A stretch of 6,478 bases of DNA. Origin: Thiomargarita sp. (GTDB taxonomy: Bacteria; Pseudomonadota; Gammaproteobacteria; Beggiatoales; Beggiatoaceae). The stretch covers positions 1 to 6,478 of the forward strand of contig JAGLFE010000177.1 of the NCBI GenBank assembly GCA_023144675.1. The letters are read 5' to 3'. The notes beneath the pieces are model-generated. The model was not told where the DNA came from and searched no databases. It saw nothing but the letters and a program-made list of their open reading frames with translations. Both the position numbers and the translations under genes were made by a program. How positions within the stretch are numbered: position 1 is the first letter of the stretch; every line of letters begins with the position of its first letter. This document shows positions 1-6,454 of this stretch, piece by piece.

Positions 1-2130
1 TTGCTTTAAATGAGCCTCTATTTCCGATACATTTTCCAGTTCTTCAACTCTTTCTGGTGGATAACCTAACAGGGAAAAATCCATAATCCCATTAGTAGTA
101 TGACATTCATCACATTGTCGCCCAGTTTTTTCGATACCATGATTAACCATCAAAGTACCCATCTGTCGCATCCAATGCGCTTCAACATTCACCAATTTAT
201 CATCAACTAACGGATAATTAGTTTTCCAACCTTCCAAAATGCCAAAATAAGACATGAATTCATCCATCATATATAGCTTAAATGGAGTTTCATACATACG
301 TTTTACGATGGGATTTTTGAGTGCAATTTTAACCGACTCAATAGTATCACCAGTTTCGTAATAACTTGGATAATCAAAAGGTAAAATCATTGCCCCAAAA
401 GGTCCTTGATTACCCATGTCTTCGTACATAATGGCATTAAACAGTTTAAATGGATAAATGCGGCTTTTACCTTGATTCATAACCGGACGCAAATTGTCTT
501 GAATCATTTGCTGGCGTTTTTCTAACATTTCTGGGGAAAGTGGAGTTAAAAATTTAGTAGCGGCTTCAACATATTTTTCTACATCAATATCGGGATAGAT
601 TTTTTTAAGTTCTATCGCTTTAGCACGCACTTCCGCAATTACTTCGGGATTATCCAAAATAGTCATTTGTTGCATCAGCGGATTATATTGGTCAGAATGA
701 TTGGGATTATTACCCAAAGCATTGGCTAGAAAAGTACCATTGCCATTCAGCCATAAGAAAATAAAACCTTTGCCCACTTCTCCTGATAAATAAATATCGG
801 TTGGCGTATAAATTCCCTCTTCCTCATTCCAAGTTGGATGCACCCAATCTCTCAACACCACACTAGTATCCTGCAATTTGGTGATATGACAAGTTTCACA
901 AGCTAATTTGGCAATATGCCCATTCAATATGGTTTGATTGTTAGATTTGGTATGTGGAGTTACCGTATGACAACTTTCACAGGACACAGTTTTGTCTGGC
1001 AAATCATTGGCAACCAAGTCAACTCCCAAACGACCTCGAGGGATTTTATGCCCTTCTGGCACATGACAATCAATGCAATTAAGTCCCGCCGCCGCATGTA
1101 CATCATCTGTCGGACTAAATGGGTTGCCGCGTTTCGCTCCATTGTGTAATAGTCGCTTATTTTCGTAACCTAATGATTTAGCTGCCACATTATGTATATA
1201 AGTATCGCCGCCCATATTATGCTGATGACAATTTAAACAGGTTTTACTAGTGGGTCTAGTAATACTAATCGCTGCTTTCATACTCCGATCTTGATTCCAA
1301 CGTTGACCGTTTTCGTCTTTAATCACGTAGCGTTGATTCATATCATATTGATCGGCATGACAAATTAGGCAATCAATTCCTTGCTTGGTTTCCGCAGGTA
1401 CGTCTCCTATTGGCATCATCTTTTCGGTAGCTGGATGGTAATTACCACCAATATGGCACTGTCCACAACCTTCACTACGTATTTCAATTTCGCTGGTATG
1501 AGCTGGAGAAGTTTTAATTAATTCTGCCCAACCAGTCCAAGAAAAACTACCTGGAATACCGCAAGCCCGATTAATTTTACCAACTGGAATTGAATGTCCT
1601 TCACCAGAATTTACTTGCCGACCATCATAACCATAAGTTGAGAAACCCGAGGAAGAACTTTGAAATTTAAAATGCACTGAATCAACAATATCATTTAAAG
1701 TTTCAACCGTTGTATTAGTTCCATCGGCATGGTAAACTTTGAAAGTTTCATGGCATTGCAAACAGGTTTCCGGACCTTTATATTGGCGAATATCTGCATC
1801 TCGAAAATATTTAATATGTTTAAATTCCGACTGGCGTAAGCAAGAAGGCGTAGTATTTTTCAACGCATCCATTTTGAGTTTATAATTAGGGTCGGTAACG
1901 AGTCCCCCAGCCTTTTCATAACGGGATTGATAGGTTAATTCGCAAGCAATGGCTTCAAACTCGGCATCACTAAGTTTTTGGCTATTGCTGTAAGTAAGTT
2001 TGCTATTAACCACACCCGTATAAGCTTCAAACATTATAGGATAGAGAAATTGATAAAATAAAGTCCCTAAAACTAAAAATATAACGATGATTTTGCTAAA
2101 TTTAATTGCAAATGAAGTATTATTACTCAT
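1..2130 (-). CDS. Membrane-anchored octaheme c-type cytochrome, OTR/HAO-like superfamily (partial, C-terminus beyond window)
   Basis: Reading the minus strand from ATG at 2130-2128 gives 710 codons with no stop before the left edge, so the 3' end is missing. An uncleaved-looking hydrophobic segment (about residues 13-31, no AxA site) suggests a membrane anchor with a periplasmic body. Eight CxxCH heme c motifs are present: CLQCH 123-127, CGQCH 222-226, CLICH 254-258, CLNCH 298-302, CIDCH 352-356, CESCH 384-388, CETCH 411-415 and CDECH 673-677. Many additional His residues could be distal ligands. Hemes 1-7 are clustered, then residues 416-672 are heme-free, then heme 8 is followed by TTNGIMDFSLLGYPP. 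The GIDCLICH, L-N-CIDCH-x-H-I-P-R-G and V-SCESCH-x-PH spacing resembles large octaheme cytochromes annotated as tetrathionate-reductase-like (from memory). No CxxCK motif and no CX15CH motif of MccA sulfite reductase is visible. It is the last of three coupled genes, starting inside the cytochrome b stop (ATGA). I infer a terminal reductase or oxidase of a periplasmic electron chain; the substrate is unknown. Confidence 0.9.
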   Translation of the reverse strand, partial: MSNNTSFAIKFSKIIVIFLVLGTLFYQFLYPIMFEAYTGVVNSKLTYSNSQKLSDAEFEAIACELTYQSRYEKAGGLVTDPNYKLKMDALKNTTPSCLRQSEFKHIKYFRDADIRQYKGPETCLQCHETFKVYHADGTNTTVETLNDIVDSVHFKFQSSSSGFSTYGYDGRQVNSGEGHSIPVGKINRACGIPGSFSWTGWAELIKTSPAHTSEIEIRSEGCGQCHIGGNYHPATEKMMPIGDVPAETKQGIDCLICHADQYDMNQRYVIKDENGQRWNQDRSMKAAISITRPTSKTCLNCHQHNMGGDTYIHNVAAKSLGYENKRLLHNGAKRGNPFSPTDDVHAAAGLNCIDCHVPEGHKIPRGRLGVDLVANDLPDKTVSCESCHTVTPHTKSNNQTILNGHIAKLACETCHITKLQDTSVVLRDWVHPTWNEEEGIYTPTDIYLSGEVGKGFIFLWLNGNGTFLANALGNNPNHSDQYNPLMQQMTILDNPEVIAEVRAKAIELKKIYPDIDVEKYVEAATKFLTPLSPEMLEKRQQMIQDNLRPVMNQGKSRIYPFKLFNAIMYEDMGNQGPFGAMILPFDYPSYYETGDTIESVKIALKNPIVKRMYETPFKLYMMDEFMSYFGILEGWKTNYPLVDDKLVNVEAHWMRQMGTLMVNHGIEKTGRQCDECHTTNGIMDFSLLGYPPERVEELENVSEIEAHLKQ

Positions 2131-2738
2131 AAATCTTTCCCCTTATGCCAACCAGTTATCATAGCTTGTAAATTACTGAAAACTGTTTCGCCAGTAGTGA
2201 TAATATAGATATGCGATAATATAAATATTACCATTAAATAGGCAATTATCAAATGCGTTATAGCAACTATCCAAATACTACCAATTCCCATAAATTGATC
2301 GGGTAAATAAGTTGGAAATAGAAACAATAGCCCACTAATAATCAAAATAGGCATTAATCCGTACATAACGCCAATATAAGTCAATTGTTGCAAGGTATTA
2401 AATTTCATCTCGGCTGAAACGTGAAAAGGATGAGCATCGCCTTTGAAAATACCGATTCCATAGTAATATGATTGTTGCATTAAACGAGTTATTAAACCCT
2501 TTAATTGGATGCGGTAATGTTTGCTATTATCAGTAATCAAATTGCCCAGCAAAAAAATTACCCAAGCAATAGTTAGCATAATGCCAGCACTGTTATGAAT
2601 TAATATCATCGTGTCGAATGCCAAAATGTCAGTACCATAATGCAAACTAGCACCTGAACCAATTAAAATAATAAATAACAAGGCATTAGTCCAATGCCAT
2701 AAACGGGTCCAAATGGGATACAGGTAAATTTGTGTCAT
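2127..2738 (-). CDS. Di-heme cytochrome b membrane subunit (FdnI/PhsC/Ni-hydrogenase cytochrome b type)
   Basis: This 203-residue integral membrane protein has four predicted helices, at about residues 15-33, 43-65, 117-141 and 152-178. Candidate axial ligands for two b hemes are H15 (in RLWHW), H48 (ILIHNSAG), H162 (ITHLII) and H176 (LSHIYI). This helix 1, helix 2 and paired helix 4 arrangement is that of formate dehydrogenase gamma, thiosulfate reductase PhsC and hydrogenase cytochrome b. The KFNTLQQLTY segment before helix 3 and the TTGETVFSNLQAMITGWH tail are also typical of that family. Its expected role is to exchange electrons between the quinone pool and the c-type cytochromes on the periplasmic side. 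The start at 2738 overlaps the upstream heptaheme stop by 4 bp and has a GGAG ribosome site. Its own stop overlaps the octaheme start by 4 bp. The family is clear; the direction of electron flow (quinol oxidation or quinone reduction) is not shown by the sequence. Confidence 0.9.
   Translation of the reverse strand: MTQIYLYPIWTRLWHWTNALLFIILIGSGASLHYGTDILAFDTMILIHNSAGIMLTIAWVIFLLGNLITDNSKHYRIQLKGLITRLMQQSYYYGIGIFKGDAHPFHVSAEMKFNTLQQLTYIGVMYGLMPILIISGLLFLFPTYLPDQFMGIGSIWIVAITHLIIAYLMVIFILSHIYIITTGETVFSNLQAMITGWHKGKDL
2139..2144 (-). promoter_or_regulatory. Ribosome binding site of the octaheme cytochrome gene
   Basis: The minus strand reads AAGGGG eight bases before the ATG at 2130, inside the end of the cytochrome b gene. 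It supports this ATG as the true start even though the two genes overlap by 4 bp. Confidence 0.65.
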
Positions 2739-3646
2739 TTTTTATTGCTCCGTATTTTATTAGTGAAAAATCGTCCTAAACCATGTGCCAATAAACCTAA
2801 AATAGTGAAACCTAATATGATTAAACTCCATAAATCTATAGTTTCATTGCGACTCATACCGACAATATAAGCCCGATTAAAAACCGCTTGATTTAACCAT
2901 CCAGTTTCTTGCAAGTCTTCCTGCGAACGATATTTATATAATCTCGTCAGTAAAGTCGCTTCTTTAGAATGACATTCCACACAGTTTTTGACACTTTTTT
3001 CAGAGGGTAAAATTTTATGGGAAAAATGTTCGCCAGCCGGAGTATGACATTCTACACAACGTACATGTTTCCAGTGCAAACTTGGATTTGGCAACCATTG
3101 ATGGCTTTTAAGTAATGTGGCAGAACTTTTCGATTGACCAGTGGCTGCATGACAATTTAAGCAAATTCCATTGTCGTAACCAATAATTTTACTTAAATCC
3201 TCACCTACTTGGGAAATTTTGAATTGGTGCGGATTATGGCACGAAAAACAGCTAAATTTATAAGGCGATTCTGTTACATGAACACTATGATTAAAGTCTT
3301 GTTCAATTTCGGTAAACCGATAAGGAATAAACTTTGAATCTTCTTTATGGCAATCTAGGCAATAAAGCTGTTCTTGTTTAACCGAAGCAGGATGCGGATA
3401 CTCATTATGCTCGGCGGCATGACAAGTGGTACATTCTAAATTTTTATGATTAGATTGCTTATATTGTTGAGCATTAACATATAAATTAATGACTTCACCA
3501 GTATTTTTATCACGATAAGCCAGTGTTTCCATACTATGACAACGTAAGCAATTCTCCGTTTTTTCCGTTGTATTAGCAAAACCAGTATGAAAGTTGGTTA
3601 ATAAAATTAAGAAAGCAATTATTTTTACATATTTAAAATTTTTCAT
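2735..3646 (-). CDS. Heptaheme c-type cytochrome, exported, C-terminally membrane-anchored
   Basis: This 303-residue protein has an N-terminal signal peptide (residues 1-24, charged start, hydrophobic core, possible cleavage after GFA). Its C-terminal transmembrane helix (about 271-293) is followed by a basic tail (KIRSNKK), placing the heme domain in the periplasm. Seven CxxCH motifs are seen: CLRCH 33-37, CTTCH 72-76, CLDCH 96-100, CFSCH 133-137, CLNCH 162-166, CVECH 197-201 and CVECH 222-226. Extra histidines such as H67, H80, H85, H120, H123, H140, H182, H191, H194, H207 and H210 could give bis-His ligation. The protein belongs to the broad cytochrome c3/NapC-NrfH-like electron-transfer group; I do not recognise a named subfamily. 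It is the first gene of the operon and is translationally coupled to cytochrome b. That suggests it relays electrons between the cytochrome b and the octaheme protein. The start at 3646 is the only one that leaves the signal peptide intact, although its Shine-Dalgarno match is poor. Confidence 0.92.
   Translation of the reverse strand: MKNFKYVKIIAFLILLTNFHTGFANTTEKTENCLRCHSMETLAYRDKNTGEVINLYVNAQQYKQSNHKNLECTTCHAAEHNEYPHPASVKQEQLYCLDCHKEDSKFIPYRFTEIEQDFNHSVHVTESPYKFSCFSCHNPHQFKISQVGEDLSKIIGYDNGICLNCHAATGQSKSSATLLKSHQWLPNPSLHWKHVRCVECHTPAGEHFSHKILPSEKSVKNCVECHSKEATLLTRLYKYRSQEDLQETGWLNQAVFNRAYIVGMSRNETIDLWSLIILGFTILGLLAHGLGRFFTNKIRSNKK
2748..2751 (-). promoter_or_regulatory. Ribosome binding site of the cytochrome b gene
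   Basis: The minus strand reads GGAG nine bases before the ATG at 2738, within the last codons of the heptaheme gene. It supports the chosen start and independent or coupled re-initiation at the ATGA overlap. Confidence 0.6.
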
Positions 3647-4017
3647 ATTATATTTCTAAAGTTGAATGGTTCGCTTTTTAGGCGGATGGATTTATAAAAA
3701 ATTATAACATCAATTATGTTTTATAAGTATTTTGTACCTAACATATTTATCTGAAAAATCACTACATTATTCAAGACTAGCAAAGTTTGATAATAAAGCA
3801 TAAATTTAGCAAAAAATATTTCAAATTAAAAATAGCTAAAAAATATAACTTAATTTACTTTTATAATTAAATTTAAAAAAGTATTATGATAAGCTAAAAA
3901 TTTAAAGTAAAATTTAGTTATTGTTAAAATAATTCTTAAAATAAGATATTTTTAACAAAAAAAATTAAATTGACCTTAATATTTTTAACTCATTTGAAAC
4001 AATAAAAAGTAACACTT
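3647..4017. other. AT-rich divergent intergenic region
   Basis: These 371 bases separate the leftward cytochrome operon from the rightward ftsY, so promoters for both should lie here. By hand count about 64 of the 371 bases are G or C (about 17%), falling to about 10% in 3841-3960. No plausible open reading frame, RNA gene or GC-rich terminator hairpin is visible. Runs of A are frequent, and AGCTAAAAA occurs at 3834 and 3892. Promoter hexamers are hard to tell from background in such sequence. Confidence 0.8.
3701..3720 (-). promoter_or_regulatory. Candidate -10 element and adjacent inverted repeat upstream of the cytochrome operon
   Basis: On the minus strand a perfect TATAAT lies at 3706-3701, about 55 bases before the operon ATG at 3646. 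No good -35 hexamer sits 16-18 bases upstream. Touching it is an inverted repeat AACAT-N5-ATGTT at 3706-3720, which could be an operator. In 17% GC sequence both can arise by chance, so this is only a candidate. Confidence 0.25.
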
Positions 4018-5043
4018 ATGTTTGGTTTTAACAAGAAAAAAGTAGAGATTGAAGAAAATAATCAATTAATTGAAGAAAATAATAAACCAATTGAAGAACA
4101 AGAGTTATTGGAAACACCAAAAAAAGGTTTATTTGCTCGTTTAAAGCAGGGTTTAAGTAAAACTCGTGAAAATTTAACCGCAGGTTTAGCCAATTTAAAT
4201 TTTGGAAAAAGAGCAATTGATGAAGATTTATTGGAAGAAATTGAAACCCAATTATTGGTTGCAGATGTGGGTGTAGATGCAACTAAATCATTGATTGATG
4301 ATTTGACCAAACGCATTTCTAAACGACAATTAGATGATGCTGATGCTTTATTTGCGGCTTTGAATGAAGATATGTTGGCTATTTTACAGCCAGTGGAACA
4401 GCCTCTGATTTTATCTAAAAATAGAGATAAACCATTTGTTATTTTAATGGTAGGCATCAATGGAGCTGGTAAAACTACAACAATTGGAAAATTAGCCAAA
4501 CGTTTTCAAGCAGATGGATTATCAGTTATGTTAGCGGCTGGCGACACTTTTCGGGCAGCGGCGATTGAACAATTAAAAGTATGGGGCGAACGTAATAAAG
4601 TAGCAGTTATTGCTCAACATAATCGTGCTGATTCAGCCTCCGTTATTTTTGATGCTTTGCAAGCCGCCACCGCACGTAATATTGATGTATTAATTGCTGA
4701 CACGGCTGGACGTTTACACACTCAAAACAACCTAATGGAAGAACTAAAAAAAGTTCATCGGGTTATTAACAAAATTGATCAGGAAGCTCCTCATGAAGTG
4801 ATGTTAGTTATTGATGCTGGTATTGGTCAAAATGCTTTAGTGCAAGCCCAGCAATTTCACCAAGCAATTGGTATTACTGGTTTGACGATTACTAAATTAG
4901 ATGGTACTGCGAAAGGTGGAATTATTTTCGCTATTGCTAAACAGACCGAATTACCTATTCGTTTCATTGGAGTTGGCGAACAAGTAGATGACTTACGTCA
5001 ATTTGAAGCTAAAGATTTTGTCGATGCTTTATTAAATAAGTAA
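4018..5043 (+). CDS. ftsY: Signal recognition particle receptor GTPase FtsY
   Basis: This is the SRP receptor. It binds the Ffh-ribosome-nascent chain complex at the cytoplasmic membrane and, with reciprocal GTP hydrolysis, hands membrane proteins to SecYEG. The 341 residues comprise a short acidic N-terminus (about 1-34), the amphipathic membrane-targeting helix KKGLFARLKQGLSKTRENL (35-53), a helical N domain (about 55-135) and a GTPase G domain to the end. Visible motifs are P-loop GINGAGKT 146-153, DTFRAAA 176-182, DTAGR 228-232, TKLD 292-295 and GVGE 318-321. The length is short beside E. coli FtsY (about 500) because the acidic A domain is small. Two positions look off-consensus: R203 where GAD usually has Gly (QHNRADSASV), and DAGIGQ 266-271 where DATTGQ or DASTGQ is common. 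The Shine-Dalgarno is weak (AAAAAG), but the MFGF start is family-typical. The usual followers ftsE and ftsX are absent; a serpin lies 73 bp downstream. Confidence 0.97.
   Translation: MFGFNKKKVEIEENNQLIEENNKPIEEQELLETPKKGLFARLKQGLSKTRENLTAGLANLNFGKRAIDEDLLEEIETQLLVADVGVDATKSLIDDLTKRISKRQLDDADALFAALNEDMLAILQPVEQPLILSKNRDKPFVILMVGINGAGKTTTIGKLAKRFQADGLSVMLAAGDTFRAAAIEQLKVWGERNKVAVIAQHNRADSASVIFDALQAATARNIDVLIADTAGRLHTQNNLMEELKKVHRVINKIDQEAPHEVMLVIDAGIGQNALVQAQQFHQAIGITGLTITKLDGTAKGGIIFAIAKQTELPIRFIGVGEQVDDLRQFEAKDFVDALLNK
4048..4110 (+). repeat. Three tandem 21-bp repeats within ftsY
   Basis: Three in-frame 21-bp units begin ATTGAAGAA at 4048, 4069 and 4090. They encode the heptads IEENNQL, IEENNKP and IEEQELL (residues 11-31). 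The first two units are nearly identical and the third is diverged. They form the whole acidic A region of this FtsY. Confidence 0.8.
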
Positions 5044-5116
5044 TATTTATAATATTGGTAATATTTTAAGCAATTATTTTTTTAAATCATATTCTCTCTA
5101 AAAAAAGGAAATTTTT
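5044..5116 (+). promoter_or_regulatory. ftsY-serpin spacer with ribosome binding site
   Basis: The 73-bp gap carries a good ribosome site, AAGGAA at 5105-5110, six bases before the serpin ATG, which fixes that start. A TATAAT at 5048-5053 lacks a matching -35. A 6-bp A/T-only inverted repeat (AATATT-GGT-AATATT, 5051-5065) is too weak to count as a terminator. The serpin may therefore be co-transcribed with ftsY or have its own weak promoter; the sequence does not decide. Confidence 0.5.
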
Positions 5117-6349
5117 ATGCAAAACAATAGATATTTTTATTGGAAAATTATTTTGTTCATATTTTCATTAAACATAACCGCTCATGCCAATTCCATAGTA
5201 GATGGAAATACTTCTTTTGCTCTTGATTTATACCAGCAACTGGTAAAAAAAGACCGGCAAGCTAATCTGTTTTTTTCTCCTTATAGTATTTCAACAACGT
5301 TAGCCATGCTTTATGTAGGTGCAAAGGAAAATACTGAAACTCAAATCGCTAAAGTGTTACATTTTCCAACAGATAAAACTGAACTCAATATTAGTTTTCA
5401 CGCCCTAAAAAATGAAATAGACAATGCTAAAATAAAACTAACTCAAGCTAATGCTTTATGGATGCAGAAAAAATATCCATTTCTTTCTAGTTTTAAAGCA
5501 ACTATAGAAAAATATTATAAAGCGGAATTACAACAAGCTAATTTTGAGCAAGATTACTTAACTATTCATCAAAATATCAATCAATGGGTGGCAACTAAAA
5601 CTGCAGGTAAAATCACAGACTTAATCAAACAGGGATTAATTACTGCTAATACACGTTTAGTACTGCTCAATGCCATTTATTTTAAAGGCAATTGGCAACA
5701 TCAATTTGATAAAGAAAAAACTCAAGATAAAACTTTTTGGTTGACAGAAACTAATCAAATTAAGGTGCCAACAATGAATCAAAAAAACTATTTCAATTAT
5801 ATGAATAATGGGGAAATTGAAATACTTGAATTACCTTATAAGCTTGATAACGTTGATAAAGAATCAATGAGAAATTTTAGGAGAAATGAACTTTCCATGT
5901 TTATTTTATTGCCAAAATCACGAACAGGATTGGCTAAATTAGAAAAATCATTAACAACAACAGTATTAAATCGGTGGCTTGCTCAATTAAAAGGGCAAAA
6001 AGTATTAGCATTTTTACCACGATTTAAGTTCAAAAGCAAATTTGATTTATCCAAAACATTAGAAAAAATGGGAATATCTGACGCTTTTGATGAAAATAAA
6101 GCTAATTTTTTCGATATGAATAAACAGAGTGAATTATATTTGTCTTCTGTTGTTCATCAGGCATTTATAGAAACTAATGAAACAGGAACTGAAGCTGCCG
6201 CTGCTACTGCCGCTATTATGACTACTAGAGGTTTCTCAGCTCCTCCTCCCGTATTTCAAGCTGATCATCCTTTTATCTTTTTAATTCGACATAATGCCTC
6301 AAAAAGTATTTTATTTATGGGACGCATTAATAATCCTAGCTTAAAATAA
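5117..6349 (+). CDS. Exported serpin-family serine protease inhibitor
   Basis: This is a complete 410-residue serpin. Serpins trap target proteases as a covalent complex after cleavage of an exposed reactive loop and its insertion into beta-sheet A. A signal peptide (1-24, likely cleavage after AHA) sends it to the periplasm or outside. Family marks in order are NLFFSPYSISTTLAMLYVGA (50-69), NQWVATKTAGKI (155-166), LVLLNAIYFKGNW (181-193), the loop hinge ETGTEAAAATAA (355-366) and the serpin signature FQADHPFIFLI (380-390). The small-residue hinge (G357, T358, A360-A363) is that of inhibitory serpins rather than non-inhibitory relatives. Counting from E355 as P17, P1 is R371 and P1' is G372, predicting a trypsin-like target. 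A one-residue register shift cannot be excluded. Residues 243-258 form an unusual insertion. There is no cysteine. The gene follows ftsY with a good AAGGAA ribosome site. Bacterial serpins are patchily distributed, so lateral acquisition is possible, but base composition looks like its neighbours. Confidence 0.96.
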   Translation: MQNNRYFYWKIILFIFSLNITAHANSIVDGNTSFALDLYQQLVKKDRQANLFFSPYSISTTLAMLYVGAKENTETQIAKVLHFPTDKTELNISFHALKNEIDNAKIKLTQANALWMQKKYPFLSSFKATIEKYYKAELQQANFEQDYLTIHQNINQWVATKTAGKITDLIKQGLITANTRLVLLNAIYFKGNWQHQFDKEKTQDKTFWLTETNQIKVPTMNQKNYFNYMNNGEIEILELPYKLDNVDKESMRNFRRNELSMFILLPKSRTGLAKLEKSLTTTVLNRWLAQLKGQKVLAFLPRFKFKSKFDLSKTLEKMGISDAFDENKANFFDMNKQSELYLSSVVHQAFIETNETGTEAAAATAAIMTTRGFSAPPPVFQADHPFIFLIRHNASKSILFMGRINNPSLK

Positions 6350-6368
6350 TCGTAATTGCTCACTCTCC

Positions 6369-6401
6369 TTGACAAAAAAAATTATTTTTACAACATATAA
6401 T
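6369..6401 (+). promoter_or_regulatory. Possible promoter with wide spacing (TTGACA-21-TATAAT)
   Basis: A perfect -35 hexamer TTGACA (6369-6374) and a perfect -10 hexamer TATAAT (6396-6401) are separated by 21 bp, beyond the usual 16-18 for sigma-70. It could drive a gene to the right of the window. The wide spacing and A/T-rich filler make it doubtful. Confidence 0.3.
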
Positions 6402-6418
6402 AAGTAGTCCTAAACAAA

Positions 6419-6454
6419 GTAGTGATTGGGTTAAAATGTAGGTCGGGTTACAAT
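6419..6454. repeat. Imperfect adjacent tandem repeat with GTAGGTCGGGTTA
   Basis: GTAGTGATTGGGTTAAAAT (6419-6437) is directly followed by GTAGGTCGGGTTACAAT (6438-6454). They align with a short gap and a few substitutions. The second unit contains GTAGGTCGGGTTA, which I recall as a common dispersed intergenic repeat core in several gammaproteobacteria; that link is from memory and unchecked. Confidence 0.45.

Noticed and set aside
916..1149. 77-residue plus-strand and 60-residue minus-strand open frames (916-1149, 960-1142)
   Set aside because: Both lie within the octaheme cytochrome reading frame, have no ribosome site or recognisable content, and are chance frames.
1..2130. Octaheme protein as MccA/SirA-type copper sulfite reductase
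   Set aside because: That family carries one CX15CH-type heme site; all eight CH pairs here are plain CxxCH. A definite name is therefore not justified.
1..2130. Octaheme protein as NrfA-type nitrite reductase
   Set aside because: NrfA is pentaheme with a CxxCK active-site motif in most members; no CxxCK is present here and the heme count differs.
3862..3867. TATAAT on the plus strand as the ftsY promoter
   Set aside because: No -35 match at proper distance, and TATAAT is expected by chance in sequence this AT-rich; TTGACC at 3970 likewise lacks a good -10.
4028..4499. Minus-strand open frames opposite ftsY (4028-4282, 4062-4499)
   Set aside because: They are antisense shadows of the unmistakable FtsY coding sequence, with low-complexity translations.
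5051..5065. Hairpin AATATT-GGT-AATATT as the ftsY terminator
   Set aside because: The six-pair A/T-only stem is too weak, and the following T-run is displaced by several bases; not a credible intrinsic terminator.
5117..5200. Serpin as a lipoprotein
   Set aside because: No lipobox cysteine follows the hydrophobic segment; the protein contains no cysteine at all and ends its signal with AHA.
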